Shown here in pieces: positions 63,800 to 64,000 of a DNA stretch of 64,000 nt (position 1 is its first letter; the number at the start of each line of letters is the position of its first letter). The notes beneath the pieces were generated by a model. That model did no database searches and was not told where the DNA came from. It was given only the letters and a program-made list of their open reading frames with translations. The stretch is from Pseudomonas fluorescens HK44 (GTDB lineage: Bacteria; Pseudomonadota; Gammaproteobacteria; Pseudomonadales; Pseudomonadaceae): assembly GCF_000217955.3 (NCBI RefSeq), contig NZ_AFOY02000019.1:186001-250000 (forward strand), written 5' to 3'. The position numbers and the translations under genes are program-made.

Positions 63800-64000
63800 T
63801 GGCCGTTCCTCGCGCTGCTTTTTTTAAGATAACGTCGGCCAATCCAGCCCAGCAACTGGCGAATCAGCAAGGCCATGCACAGGTAGACCAGCGTGGTCAG
63901 GGCGTAGGTTTCGAAGGCGCGAAAGTTGCGCGACTGAATGAAGTTGGCGGCAAAACTCAGTTCTTCCGTGGCGATCTGCGAGCACACCGCCGAACCGAGC
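63796..64000 (-). CDS. Second ABC transporter permease, C-terminal part only
   Basis: The gene runs off the right edge. The visible C-terminal 67 or so residues (CSQIATEELSFAANFIQSRNFRAFETYALTTLVYLCMALLIRQ) match the end of a HisQ/GlnP-type permease: the last helix and its basic tail RRYLKKSSARNGQ. Paired with the downstream permease and ATPase. Confidence 0.8.
   Translation of the reverse strand, partial: LGSAVCSQIATEELSFAANFIQSRNFRAFETYALTTLVYLCMALLIRQLLGWIGRRYLKKSSARNGQ

Overview
The window is a stretch of chromosome from a Pseudomonas of the fluorescens group. The evidence is a high-GC genome, gene order matching the P. aeruginosa PA5309-PA5241 region, and many P. fluorescens-type REP/REPIN palindromes. 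About 62 protein genes can be supported, almost all conserved housekeeping or metabolic genes. No rRNA, tRNA, IS transposase or CRISPR was seen. Names rest on motif and gene-order recognition from memory; no database search was run.

Layout. 1-6.1 kb: D-alanine and polyamine catabolism (FAD amine oxidoreductase, YkgJ protein, Lrp, dadA, RidA-type protein, dadX, PauR-type regulator, cytochrome c5). 6.2-16.7 kb: acetyl-CoA hydrolase, xpt, rep, a ProE-like EAL phosphodiesterase, MATE pump, LysR regulator, exported DUF4432 protein. 16.7-20.8 kb: comM and ubiK flank a 2.2-kb accessory insert. It holds a GNAT-like gene with a 56-residue partner, an orphan HigA-like antitoxin with a palindromic operator, and a broken BRO-N gene behind a strongly structured leader. 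21-24 kb: sigma54-driven glnK-amtB, yjbQ, sutA. 24-30.2 kb: HAD phosphatase, xerC, DUF484, dapF, lysA and a small lipoprotein in one orientation, then cyaY, a DUF1289 gene and rnk. 30.2-36.4 kb: cyaA, small conserved proteins, a GST and argH.

36.9-45.6 kb: the algR-hemC-hemD-hemX-hemY run, dsbB/H, algQ, an FKBP, the histone-like algP and a TIGR02444 protein. The sensor kinase gene algZ/fimS, expected between argH and algR, is absent. 45.7-54.3 kb: ABC-F protein, LysE exporter, a four-gene envelope cluster (CsgG/LpoB-like, LpoB, YcfL, COG3014), a cytochrome-FTR1 iron permease fusion, and a UPF0178 protein. 54.5-64 kb: elbB, a sterol-desaturase-like membrane enzyme, DedA, hemB-ppk with a possible Pho box, convergent ppx, and a polar amino-acid ABC transporter running off the right edge.

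The least explained sequence is the accessory insert. On the minus strand, the leader of the broken BRO-N gene can form a closed multibranch RNA: an 11-bp helix masks the Shine-Dalgarno and encloses two hairpins, with a UUCG-capped hairpin and a 14-nt palindrome further upstream. The gene it precedes has lost its ATG (now ATA) and carries a one-base frameshift.
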